A DNA stretch of 64,000 bases from Planctomycetota bacterium (GTDB taxonomy: Bacteria > Planctomycetota > Phycisphaerae > Phycisphaerales > SM1A02), in assembly GCA_017859745.1 (NCBI GenBank), contig JAFMML010000004.1:26713-90712 (forward strand), in the 5' to 3' direction. The notes below the pieces were generated by a model. It was not told the origin of the DNA and ran no database searches. It saw only the letters and a program-made list of their open reading frames with translations. Made by a program: the position numbers and the translations under genes. Positions within the stretch are counted from its first letter, which is position 1, and each line of letters starts with the position of its first letter. Positions 35,012 through 46,900 of this stretch are shown here, in pieces.

Positions 35012-35215
35012 ATGACCAACCACACGCACGACCGCGACCATCCCCACCACCGAAGTCACGGAAAGGACGCGCCCGATTCGCGTTCCTCGAAGCCGCGGAC
35101 CATCGTCGTCGTGGGCATCGTGCTGATGCTCGTCGCGATGCTGGTGTACGTGCTGACCGTCGACGAGTCCCTCGCCCCGGGCAACGAGGGCGAGCGGATC
35201 GAGGCCGCGGAATAG
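35012..35215 (+). CDS. Small single-pass membrane protein
   Basis: 67 residues: a His-rich N-terminus (THDRDHPHHRSHGKD), then one membrane helix (IVVVGIVLMLVAMLVYVLTV) and an acidic tail (DESLAPGNEGERIEAAE). Starts 45 bases after the zinc-ribbon gene on the same strand. Planctomycetes encode many such mini membrane proteins; function unknown. The His run could bind metal, by inference. Confidence 0.6.
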   Translation: MTNHTHDRDHPHHRSHGKDAPDSRSSKPRTIVVVGIVLMLVAMLVYVLTVDESLAPGNEGERIEAAE

Positions 35216-35292
35216 GGCCGCCGGAGGACCGAGGCGAGTCCGCCTCGCGCTCCGGACCGCCCGCGGTCTCCGCGGTCATCGCCGCAGCGGCG

Positions 35293-35946
35293 TCATCGCC
35301 GCAGCAGCGTCATCGCGTGGAACGTCCGTCCCTCCTCCCGAAACTTCCGCTCGAAGTTGGTGCCGACGATCTCGCCCTCGGCGGCGTGTTCCGGGCGAGC
35401 GAAGGGCCGGCGTTCCCACCGATCCGCATGGCGGCCCGCCAGGTCCTCGTACCACGCCCACAGATCGGCATGGTCGGTGACCAGGCGCAGCTCGCCGCCG
35501 GCCATCAGGACGCGATGAAGATCCTCGAGACTCCGGTCCTGAAGCACACGGCGCTTGTGATGACGGGCCTTCGGCCACGGGTCGGAGAAGTAGAGATGAA
35601 TGGTCCGAGCGACCCCGTCCTCGACCCGGTGCCGGACGAACTCCACCGCGTCGCCCCACAGCACCTTGACGTTGGCGAGACCGTGCCGACGCAGACGATC
35701 CGCCGCATAGCGCCAGAATTCGCCGGCCTGTTCGATGCCCAGCAGGTTCGTCTCGGGATTCGCGGACGCCTCCGCGAGCAGAAAGGTCCCCTTGCCGGAT
35801 CCGATCTCGATCTCGAAGGGACGCTCGGGATGCGCGAAGAACCCGCGCGGATCGAACCGCCCCGCCTCGAAGGGCGGCAGATCGTCCCGGTTCAGTCCCA
35901 CGCCGGCCACGTCGGGATCGCGGCCCCGCATGATGCCGAAGCTCAC
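35293..35946 (-). CDS. trmB: tRNA (guanine-N7-)-methyltransferase
   Basis: 217 residues; uses SAM to methylate guanosine 46 of tRNA. SAM site FEIEIGSGKGTFLLAEA, acidic LLGIEQAGEFWRYAADR, and the TrmB signature IHLYFSDPWPKARHHKRR; the later TDHADLWAWYED and NFERKFREEGR match family motifs. Starts at a GTG overlapping the preceding TGA (GTGA), so translation is coupled to the alpha/beta hydrolase. Confidence 0.96.
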   Translation of the reverse strand: MSFGIMRGRDPDVAGVGLNRDDLPPFEAGRFDPRGFFAHPERPFEIEIGSGKGTFLLAEASANPETNLLGIEQAGEFWRYAADRLRRHGLANVKVLWGDAVEFVRHRVEDGVARTIHLYFSDPWPKARHHKRRVLQDRSLEDLHRVLMAGGELRLVTDHADLWAWYEDLAGRHADRWERRPFARPEHAAEGEIVGTNFERKFREEGRTFHAMTLLRR

Positions 35947-37844
35947 GATCCGTCGCCTCCCCCGCCGATCCCGGCCGACTCGTTCGCGACCGCGGTCGTC
36001 TCGCCGATCCACTCGACGAGGAGTTCGAGCACCGCAGGATCGATCGTCGTCTCGATCTCGCCGTACTCCTCGACCCCGCCGGTTCGGGCGGGCTGGAGAA
36101 GGTGATTGAGGCCGTCGAGACGCTCGATCCGGTGCGGCACCCCGGCGACCTCGAGGGCCGCTCGAATCCGCGGCAGGTTCTGATCGGCATCGACCTGGGT
36201 GTCGAGCGTGCCGTTGATCGCGAGCACCGGCACCTTCGATGCGGCAAGCAGCGGCGCCGGATCCAGCGAGATGAACCTCTGCATCCATGGAGTCCGCATC
36301 TGCGCGATCACGCCGTCGGCCTGGGCAAGCAGCGTCGCCTCGTCGGCCTCCGTCCCTCCCGGCAGCAGCGCCGACTGCGCGGTCACGAGATCGACCGCGG
36401 AACGCTGCGCCTCCTGCCAGTCCTGCGCCGCGACCGCATCGAGCAGCCGTCGCTGGCTCTCGAGGATCGGCGCCGCATCCTCGGCCGAGGTGCCGGAGGC
36501 TTCGACCAGTCGCCGCATCTGCACCTGCAGGAGATCGCGACCGGGCACACCGGGGCCGGCAAGCAGCACCATGAACGCAAGCGGGTTGCGGGGCGTCGCC
36601 TCCTCGTGCTGCCAGCGGGCGACGATCGGCGCGACGAGGCCTCCCTCGCTGTGACCGAGGATGCCGACGCGGGCCGCATCGACCTCGGGCTGCATCTTCA
36701 GGAACTCCGTGGCGGCGTCGGCATCGGTCGCGAACTCGAACGTCGTCGCCGTGGTCGCGTCGCCACCGCTTCCGCCGATGCTTCGATCGTCGCACCGAAG
36801 GACCGCAAGACCGCCGCGCGTCAGGGCGTCGGCGATCACGAGAAAGGGCTTGTGACCGAAGATCGTCTCGTCGCGATCCTGAAGTCCGCTGCCCGAGACC
36901 AGCACCACCCCCGCGACCGGCTGGTCCGCCGACGCGCTCTTCGGCACGGTCAGCGTGCCCGCGATCGAATGCCCGTGCGGGTGGCGGAACTCGACCTCGC
37001 GAACGAGATACGGGAAGGGCGGCTCCGGATGCTGCGGCCGGGCGGGGCCGGCGGCGAGGTCCCCGGCGATCCGAGACATCTCGAGCGGAAGTTCCGCGCC
37101 CGCCTGTCGAAGCGTGCCGCCGAGCCGGCCTCCTGCGACATCCTCGGCGAGTTCGAGTGCGAGCGGTGCGGCGCCGACCGGAAGGCGCAAGGTCCACACT
37201 CCACCGTCCGAGGCGTCGACGATCATGGCCATGCGATCGACGCCCTGCGCCGGAATCGACAACGCCGCCGCCGGACCGAAGCCCGCGTCGTCGGCGAGGA
37301 CGACGGTCATCTCGAGCGCCACCTCGGGGCGGATCTCGAGGCGACCTCGATACGCCCGGGCGTCGGGTCGGGCCGCCGCATCGTCCCCTCGCTCGAGCAT
37401 GAACGCCGCGACGGCATCGGGGCGATTGGGCGCGGCCAGCGCCAGCTCACCGACGTAGCGGCCATCGGCGATCACGCGACCGTCGAAGCGTCCCCGCACG
37501 CCGAGCGTCGCCACGATGAATCGAAGTCGGTCCCCGTCGGATTCGACCGCCTCGGCGACCTGACGCACGGCGCCCGCGGCGGGCATGGTCACCTCGATCC
37601 GAGGCTCCTCGCCGAGCGAGACCACGTCGACGACGACGAAGAGCGATCCCGGCCCGGCGGCGATCTCGCCGAGGAAGCGCGAGGGCGCCGGCACCGTCGC
37701 TGGAGGCCGTTCCTGCGCCGGGGCGTCTGCCGCCTGGGGGGCGGCGAGTCCACCCGACCCGCCGACGACGAACAGTGCCGCCAACGCATGGCCGAGACGC
37801 GACGCGGCGGACGCCCGTCGCCGATCCGAAGTCCCTTGGTTCAT
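35943..37844 (-). CDS. Exported alpha/beta hydrolase with N-terminal beta domain
   Basis: 633 residues. Signal (LGHALAALFVVGGSGGLAA). Residues 60-290 form a beta-rich region of unknown fold; the alpha/beta hydrolase core follows from about 325 with VAGVVLVSGSGLQDRDE, nucleophile elbow VGILGHSEGGLVAP (Ser in G-H-S-E-G), acid in NGTLDTQVDAD and the likely His in DGLNHLLQ. This matches dienelactone hydrolase/S9-like esterases of planctomycetes; esterase activity is inferred. It shares four bases with trmB. Confidence 0.85.
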   Translation of the reverse strand: MNQGTSDRRRASAASRLGHALAALFVVGGSGGLAAPQAADAPAQERPPATVPAPSRFLGEIAAGPGSLFVVVDVVSLGEEPRIEVTMPAAGAVRQVAEAVESDGDRLRFIVATLGVRGRFDGRVIADGRYVGELALAAPNRPDAVAAFMLERGDDAAARPDARAYRGRLEIRPEVALEMTVVLADDAGFGPAAALSIPAQGVDRMAMIVDASDGGVWTLRLPVGAAPLALELAEDVAGGRLGGTLRQAGAELPLEMSRIAGDLAAGPARPQHPEPPFPYLVREVEFRHPHGHSIAGTLTVPKSASADQPVAGVVLVSGSGLQDRDETIFGHKPFLVIADALTRGGLAVLRCDDRSIGGSGGDATTATTFEFATDADAATEFLKMQPEVDAARVGILGHSEGGLVAPIVARWQHEEATPRNPLAFMVLLAGPGVPGRDLLQVQMRRLVEASGTSAEDAAPILESQRRLLDAVAAQDWQEAQRSAVDLVTAQSALLPGGTEADEATLLAQADGVIAQMRTPWMQRFISLDPAPLLAASKVPVLAINGTLDTQVDADQNLPRIRAALEVAGVPHRIERLDGLNHLLQPARTGGVEEYGEIETTIDPAVLELLVEWIGETTAVANESAGIGGGGDGS

Positions 37845-37881
37845 GCCTCGACGATAGCGAACCCCGCCGCCGGACGACCCT

Positions 37882-38268
37882 TCAGGATCCGCCCTCGCGA
37901 CGCCATTCGACGCGAGGAGCCCCGGTCCACAGCTCCTCGATGTCGTAGTAGGCCCGCTGCTGGGGTTCGAACAGGTGCACCACCACGTCCACGAAGTCCG
38001 CCACCACCCAGGTGATCGAAGGATCGCGACTCTCGCGGTACGGCGGGAAGCCCGTCTCCTTGCCGAGCTTCTCGACCTCGGTCGCGACCGACTTCATCTG
38101 TCGGCCGCTGTTGCCGGATCCGAGCACGACGTACTCGGTGACGTCGCTCAGTTCGCGCACGTCGAGCACCAGCACGTCCTCGAGCTTGCGATCGGCCAGG
38201 GTCCGCGCCGCCTCGACGGCGAACGCGCGGACCTTGTCCGGGTCGCTCGAACTTCGGGAAACGGTCAT
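37882..38268 (-). CDS. rsfS: Ribosomal silencing factor RsfS
   Basis: 128 residues; binds uL14 on the large subunit and blocks subunit joining in starvation. Motifs: AARTLADRKLEDVLVLDVREL, VLGSGNSGRQMKSVATEVE, WVVADFVDVVVHLF and QQRAYYDIEELW, the conserved C-terminal signature. It starts 25 bases downstream of the hppA stop on the same strand. Confidence 0.96.
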   Translation of the reverse strand: MTVSRSSSDPDKVRAFAVEAARTLADRKLEDVLVLDVRELSDVTEYVVLGSGNSGRQMKSVATEVEKLGKETGFPPYRESRDPSITWVVADFVDVVVHLFEPQQRAYYDIEELWTGAPRVEWRREGGS

Positions 38269-38293
38269 CGTCGGCCGCCGGGTGTCGACCGGA

Positions 38294-40660
<2,367 letters not shown>

Positions 40661-40816
40661 GGGGTCGAACTCTCGAGGAAGAGATGTCGCCCCGGGCGAT
40701 CCGGGTGCGACGCGGTTCTGAGCAAGGAGATCAAATCGACCGATTCACCGCCGGGACCGCAATCGAAGCCGACCGGGGAGGTCGGGTGGGTCCGAACGGT
40801 CGCCGGCGGCGTGCGG

Positions 40817-41032
40817 TCAGCGAGCGGGTCGCCCGCCACGCGGGCCGGACACGTCGCGGGCCACCCGAACCACTCGGCGGCGCAGGTCGCGTCGGCGCCT
40901 CTCGGACGGCTTCTCGTGGTACTGACGCTTCTTGATGTCCTTGGTGAGACCTTCCTTCTCACACAACTTCTTGAAACGACGGAGCATCTGTTCGGCGGTC
41001 TCGCCGCCACGCGCCTTGATCCGAATCGCCAT
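40817..41032 (-). CDS. rpsU: 30S ribosomal protein bS21
   Basis: 71 residues: MAIRIKARGGETAEQMLRRF, then KKLCEKEGLTKDIKKRQYHE and KPSERRRRDLRRRVVRVARD, the typical bS21 basic helix. The C-terminal tail is slightly extended (SGPRGGRPAR). The small basic protein binds near the anti-Shine-Dalgarno region of 16S rRNA. ATG at 41030-41032. The gene is monocistronic as far as the sequence shows. Confidence 0.95.
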   Translation of the reverse strand: MAIRIKARGGETAEQMLRRFKKLCEKEGLTKDIKKRQYHEKPSERRRRDLRRRVVRVARDVSGPRGGRPAR

Positions 41033-41258
41033 GGAGGGGGTGCCTCGGTCGGTACTCAGCGGGCCTGTTGGGAGTCGGAGCGGATGGATCCGATCGCTTC
41101 GGAACGACCGAAGTCGCAACTGGCCTCGCCCGGGAATCGGGGAATCGGGCATTACACCGCCCATCCGCGAGGTTCGCAAGGGCCCAACCGCCCGAACTGG
41201 TCCCATTTCGCTCGATTCCGGACCGATCAGCCGAGAGGAATGCCCGGCGGAGGCGAGA

Positions 41259-42071
41259 ATGGTCGAGGATTCCAACCCCGACGCCCCGACGCCGGACCCC
41301 GGAAGTCCCCCGATGCTCGTCCTCGTCGATGTCTGCAACGTCCTGCATGTCGAAGGGGTCCTCCCCCAGGACCTCGCGGGCGTCGATCTCGGCGGCCTCG
41401 CGGATCTGATCGCCCGCAGTCGCTTTCGCCACGACGAGGTGGTGCTGGTGATGGACGGCCCCAACGCCGGTCCACCCCTCGCGATGGGGCCCTCCAGGAT
41501 TCGGGCCATCGCCTCGGGCAAGGGACGAACCGCCGACGAAGTGATCATCGAGCGGCTCGAACGATCCTCCTCGCCCCGTTCGGTGGTCGTCGTGACCTCC
41601 GACAACGCCATCCGTCGCCGGGGCCGACGCCGGCGATGCCGCCTCGTGCACTCCGAGGCGTTTCTCGAGCAGATCGGGCACGACGCCCGCCTCGAGGGAC
41701 GAAGACGCTCGTCCGACGTCGCCACGCCGCCTTCCGCCTCGACGGCCGCGTGGATTCGGGAGTTCGGCCTCGACGACGCCGCGATCGACCGACTGATCGC
41801 GCCAGCCGCGACGACGCCGCAACCCGAGACGGACCGCTTCGACGGCGACGACTCGGAGAGCGCCCACGACGACCCGAGGGAGGCCGGTCGGGTCGAAACG
41901 GACCCGACGACCGATCCCGTCGGCGATGTCGACCAGCCGCGATCGCGCCGGCGGGCGCTCGAGGACGCGAAGTCGCTCGAGGAGGTCGATCCGCGGGAAC
42001 TCGAGCGATTCGACATGGGCGAGTGGATCGATCCCCCGTCGCCACCGAACATCCCCGACGACGCGACCTGA
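41259..42071 (+). CDS. NYN/YacP-like RNase-fold protein
   Basis: 270 residues. The N-terminal domain (about 15-140) has PIN/NYN features: MLVLVDVCNVLHVEG with the first acidic residue, EVVLVMDGPNAGPPL, RAIASGKGRTADEVIIERLE and VVVVTSDNAIRRRGRRRRCR, matching the YacP/Rae1 group of ribosome-associated endonucleases. The rest (about 150-270) is acidic and disordered, ending LERFDMGEWIDPPSPPN. Nuclease activity is inferred from the acidic residues. Stop lies 35 bases before pdxH. Confidence 0.8.
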   Translation: MVEDSNPDAPTPDPGSPPMLVLVDVCNVLHVEGVLPQDLAGVDLGGLADLIARSRFRHDEVVLVMDGPNAGPPLAMGPSRIRAIASGKGRTADEVIIERLERSSSPRSVVVVTSDNAIRRRGRRRRCRLVHSEAFLEQIGHDARLEGRRRSSDVATPPSASTAAWIREFGLDDAAIDRLIAPAATTPQPETDRFDGDDSESAHDDPREAGRVETDPTTDPVGDVDQPRSRRRALEDAKSLEEVDPRELERFDMGEWIDPPSPPNIPDDAT

Positions 42072-42106
42072 CGCCGGCGACCCACCGTCCTTCGAGAGCA
42101 TTCGCC

Positions 42107-42703
42107 ATGGACTTCGACCATCCCCCCGCCGATCCCATCGCCCAGGCCCGACTCTGGTTCAAGGAGGCCGAGGGGACGAACCTGCCCAACCCCAACGCCA
42201 TGACCCTCGCGACGATCGACGCCGACGGCCGGCCCTCGGCCCGCATCGTGCTGCTGCGAGGCTTCGACGAACGCGGTGCGGTGTTCTTCTCCAACCGCGA
42301 GAGCCGCAAGGGCGGCGGACTGGCGGCTCATCCCCGGGCGGCGCTGCTCTTCCACTGGGATCCGCTGGACCGGCAGATCCGCATCGAGGGCGCCGTCTCG
42401 CACACCGGCGACGAGGAGTCGGATGCGTACTTCGCGGGACGGCCCCGCGAGAGCCGCATCAACGCGTGGGCGAGCAGTCAGTCGCGCCCCGTGGCGAGCC
42501 GCGCCGCGCTCGAGGAGATGCAGCGGTCGATGGCGGCCCGGTTCGAGGGCGTCGAGGTGCCGCGGCCGCCCCACTGGGGCGGCTACCGAGTGGCCCTCGA
42601 GCGCATCGAGTTCTGGCACGGCGATCCCTATCGCCTGCACGATCGGGTGGTGTACACGCCGCAGGGTTCAGGCACCTGGTCCGTGCAGCGCCTCTGCCCC
42701 TGA
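42107..42703 (+). CDS. pdxH: Pyridoxamine/pyridoxine 5'-phosphate oxidase
   Basis: 198 residues, FMN-dependent, last step of PLP synthesis. Opens DPIAQARLWFKEAEGTNLPN, then NAMTLATIDADGRPSARIVLL (FMN binding), FFSNRESRKGGGLAAHPRAA, ESRINAWASSQSRPVASRA and PHWGGYRVALERIEFWHGDP, ending RLCP, the classic C-terminal R-L-x-P. The gene is intact and of standard length. ATG 42107. Confidence 0.97.
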   Translation: MDFDHPPADPIAQARLWFKEAEGTNLPNPNAMTLATIDADGRPSARIVLLRGFDERGAVFFSNRESRKGGGLAAHPRAALLFHWDPLDRQIRIEGAVSHTGDEESDAYFAGRPRESRINAWASSQSRPVASRAALEEMQRSMAARFEGVEVPRPPHWGGYRVALERIEFWHGDPYRLHDRVVYTPQGSGTWSVQRLCP

Positions 42704-42767
42704 GCGAGCCGCGCCCGATCCGTCCGAGAGGGGGATCGAGGGTGCGAACCCGAGTCGGCGGTGCGGG

Positions 42768-43775
42768 TCAGCGGTGCGGGTCGAGGCGATCGAGCTTCGG
42801 CCGCACGACGCCGTGGACGAGGCGAAGGCGTTCCAGCACCAGCACCGCCCACCAGGTCGGATCGAGTTCCCACCAGCGCATGCCGTGGGCGGCGGAACGC
42901 TGCTGGGCGTGGTGGTTGTTGTGCCACCCCTCGCCGAAGGAGAGCAGCGCCACCCACCAGGTGTTGCGGCTGCCGTCGTTGGTTCGGAAGTTCCGGTAGC
43001 CCCACGTGTGCGCCGCGGAGTTCACGAACCATGTGGCGTGGTAGCAGAAGATGGTGCGGATGCAGACGCCCCAGATCACGTAGCCCCACGCCCCCGCGGC
43101 GGTGCCGGTGACGAGGTGGCCGAGACCGAAGAGCAGGATCCCCAGACCCACCTGCGGCAGCAGGAACCACCGGTCGAGCCAGCGCATGTAGGGATCGCGA
43201 TCGAGATCCTTCACGACTTCGTGCGGATCCCGTCCTTCGGGACGCCGGTGGAAGCACCAGAGGATGTGGGCCCATGTGAAGCCGTGCTGGGGCGAGTGCG
43301 GATCGAGTTCGCTGTCGGATTCCGCGTGATGCAGGCGGTGGGTGCCGACCCAGTGAAGCGGTCCCCCCTGCCAGCAGAGGGCACCGAGGGTGGCGAGGAT
43401 CCGCTCGAACAGCAGCGAGGTCTTGAAGCTTCGGTGCGTCAGCAGGCGGTGATAGCCCAGGCAGATCCCGAGTCCGCCGGTGACCCACCAGAGGATCGGC
43501 AGCGTCGCCGCGGCACCCCAGGAGAACGTTCCCGGCAGCAGCGCCGTCAGCGCACCGAGATGAAGCAGGACGATGCCGAGCATCGTCGGCCACTGGACCC
43601 CGCCCCGAATCAGCGTCAGTTTCGTGGCCGCGCCGGCGACGACGCCCGGCGACGTCGCCGGCGGCGTCGACCGATGGTCCGTCTCCAATGGCGATGCCGG
43701 GGGCATGTCGGCGGATGCCGATGAGGATCGAGGCGCGATTCGCCTCGACTCGAGGGTGGTGCTGGTGTCGGGCAT
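42768..43775 (-). CDS. Membrane acyl-CoA (delta-9 type) desaturase
   Basis: 335 residues. Membrane di-iron enzyme that introduces a double bond into acyl chains for membrane fluidity. Three histidine boxes: LGYHRLLTHRSFK, GTHRLHHAESDSE and EGWHNNHHAQQRSAAHG; membrane helices lie before the first and between the second and third boxes. The N-terminal 45 residues are Ser/Pro-rich and poorly conserved. ATG 43775 was preferred over an in-frame TTG seven codons upstream. Convergent with pdxH 64 bases away. Confidence 0.92.
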   Translation of the reverse strand: MPDTSTTLESRRIAPRSSSASADMPPASPLETDHRSTPPATSPGVVAGAATKLTLIRGGVQWPTMLGIVLLHLGALTALLPGTFSWGAAATLPILWWVTGGLGICLGYHRLLTHRSFKTSLLFERILATLGALCWQGGPLHWVGTHRLHHAESDSELDPHSPQHGFTWAHILWCFHRRPEGRDPHEVVKDLDRDPYMRWLDRWFLLPQVGLGILLFGLGHLVTGTAAGAWGYVIWGVCIRTIFCYHATWFVNSAAHTWGYRNFRTNDGSRNTWWVALLSFGEGWHNNHHAQQRSAAHGMRWWELDPTWWAVLVLERLRLVHGVVRPKLDRLDPHR

Positions 43776-43964
43776 GATGGGAGCGAGATCCGTCAACCGT
43801 CATGCGGTCGGCACCGCGGCGATCCATCGCCGCGAGAACACCACATCGAAGGCCGGAGGACTGTAGGTCGATTCGATCGACACGTCGATTCGAAAGACGA
43901 TTCGAACGGCGATGCTCCCGAACGGACCCGTCGCGAATCTCGATCGCCGACGGCGTCGGTTCGA

Positions 43965-46900
43965 TCAGGCGAACGCCGGTTCCTCGCTGCGCCGCGGTGG
44001 ACCGTTGCGACGGGGCCGGGCCCGTTCGGGTCGAAAACCACCGCGAACCCGCACGCGTCCGGCGCCGAGCAGTTCACCGAGCCGGGTCAGCAGGCCCGAC
44101 TCGGGGACCACGCGGATGCCTCGCGGCGCAAGGCGGACGGAGTCCTCCCCGACGGCGATCGTGACCGAGACCTCGACCGGCCGCCCCTGCAGCGCCGCCA
44201 CGCTCGAGGAGGCCTGCCGCAGAATGCCGTGGAGCAGCTTCACGGTCGCCTCGAGCCCCGGCCCGTCCGGCTCCTCTGCCACGAGAAGCTCGAGTCGAGT
44301 GGACAGATGCATCGCCGACTCCTCGATCGGAATCACGCGGTCGGCGATCACCTGAAGTTCGCCGCGGGAGAGGTCGACGTGCCCCAGCACCACCACCGCA
44401 CGATCGCCGCCGAGCAGTTCGGCGTGGCGGCTGAAGGTCTCGGGGAAGGCGATCACGTCGATCACCCCGGACTGATCCTCCATCCGCACCCTCGCCATCC
44501 GCTCCTGCCTTCGCGTGAGCATGACCCGGCACTGCGCCACCACGCCGCCGAGGACGACCGGGGTGCCGTCGGCCAGATCGGCGACGCCGCCGGACCGAAC
44601 GCTGCAGAACTCGTCGATCCAGGCCGACCACTCGTCGAGCGGATGACCGGTGACGTGGAAGCCCAGCGCCTCCTTCTCGAACTTGAGGGTCTCACCCGTC
44701 GTCCACGGGGACGCCGAGCGCAGCGGAACCTCCGGAACCTCGATCGGCTCGCCGCCTCCCCCGCCCCCGAACAGGCTCTCCTGACCGCTGCGCCTCGCCT
44801 CCGCGGCCCGCCGCGAAGCCGCCATGCAGTCGGGGATCGTGGCGACCATCGCGCTGCGGCTCTCCACTCCGTGCAGCGCGTCGAAGCATCCGGCCTTCAC
44901 CAGCAGTTCGACGGTCTTCGGCGCGACCCTCGAGGGATCGACCCGTTCGCAGAAGTCGAACAGCGACTCGAAGGTGCCGTCCTTCGAACGAACCGCGAGG
45001 ATCTCGCGGATCGAACCCTGCGGCAGGTTCTTCACGGCGCCCAGACCGAACCTGATGTGTCCGGCGACGTTGGAGGGCGTCTCGTCGGAATCGAACACCA
45101 CACCGAAGTCCGCGTCGGAGAGGTTGACGTCGGGAGGCTTCACCTCGACGCCGACGTGTGGAGTCTCCGCGGCGTGATCCGGCCACGGCACCCGCCGACA
45201 CTCCTCCAGATACGCCGACCAGTCCTCGACCTTCTTCGCGGCGCTTTCGAAGGAGAGCACGGCCGCGAGATACTGGGCCGGGAAGTAGGTCTTCAGGTAC
45301 GCGGTCTGGTAGGCGACGATCGCGTAGCCGGTGGAGTGGCTCTTGTTGAAGCCGTAGCCGGCGAACCGCAGGATCAGGTCGAACAGTTCGCCCGCCTGCG
45401 ACCCGGAGACGCCATGCGCGGCGCTGCCGGAGACGAAGTCCGCACGGGCGGCGTCGATCACCGACGCCTTCTTCTTGCTGATCGCCTTGATGATCGTGTA
45501 GGCGCCGCGCAGCGGGATGCCGCCGAGGCGATGCAGCACCTGCATCACCTGCTCCTGGTAGACCATGATGCCGTAGGTCTCGGCGACGAGTTCGTCGACG
45601 ATCGGATGGACCTCGGGCACCGGCTCGCGGCCGTGCTTGCGGGCGTTGTAGTCGGGAATCAGGTCCATCGGACCGGGCCGGTACAGCGCGTTGGCCGCGA
45701 TGAGATCCTCGATGCGGTCGGGCTGCATCTCGAGCAGCAGCCGACGCATGCCGCCGGACTCGAACTGGAAGATGCCGGCGGTGTCGCCGCGTCGGAAGAG
45801 GTCGAGCACCTTCTGATCGTCGAAGGCGATCCGATCGAGTTCGAGCGGATGGGGCTCGCGGTCTCCTTCGACGGGCGGCGTCTTGCCGACCGATCGCCAG
45901 ATCGCCTCGTCGGGCAGGCCCTCGCGCACGAGGCGCTTCGCCATCTCGATGGTCGACAGGGTCCGCAGACCCAGGAAGTCCATCTTGAGCAGGCCGACCT
46001 GCTCGCAGGTGGGACCGTCCCACTGGGTGACGACCGCCTCGGAGTCGCCGCCCGAGGCCCGACAGAGCGGCACGATGTTCTCGAGCGGCTGCGTGGCGAC
46101 CACGACGCCGGCGGCGTGGATGCCCGCGTGTCGGGCGTGATCCTCGAGCGCCCTCGCCGTGTCCACGATGCGACCGACCAGCGCATCCTCGGCGGCCTCC
46201 CGAAACTCCGGCGACTTCTCGAGCGCGTCGTCGATGGTGATGTTCAGTTCCGCCGGCACCAGGTTGGCGAGGCGCTGCCCGTCGCCGGGCGCCAGCCCCA
46301 TCACCCGCGCCACGTCCTTGATCGCAGCCTTCGCCTTGAGCCGGCCGAAGGTGATGATCTGCGCGACGTGCCCGTACTTCCCCCGGACGTGGTCGAGCAC
46401 CGCGGCGCGGCCGTCCTGGCAGATGTCGATGTCGATGTCGGGGTACTCGGAGCGGTCCGGGTCGGTGAACCGCTCGAAGAGCAGCCCGTACCGCACCGGG
46501 CAGGCGTTGGAGAGGCCCAGCACGTAGCCGACCATGGTGCCGACGCCCGATCCGCGAGCGACCGCGGGGATGCCCCGACCCCGGGCCCACGCCACGAAGT
46601 CCCAGACGATGAGGAAGTACGGCGTGATGAGCTTCGCCGAGAGGATCCCGATCTCGCGCTCGAGACGACGCCGGATCTCCTCGTCTCCGCCCGCGGCGCC
46701 GTAGCGCCACTTCAAGCCGGCCTCGCAAAGGTCCCGAAGCGCCGCATCGCTCTCCTCGCGAAGGCGCTCCCGGCCCGCCTCGTCGAGCGGGTCGCTCTCG
46801 CTGTCGACGAAGGGTTCGACCTCGACGGTCGCGCACGCCCGAGCGAACCAGTCCTCGACGTCGTTCGGGTCGAACTCCGGCATCGGACCGGTCCGAACCA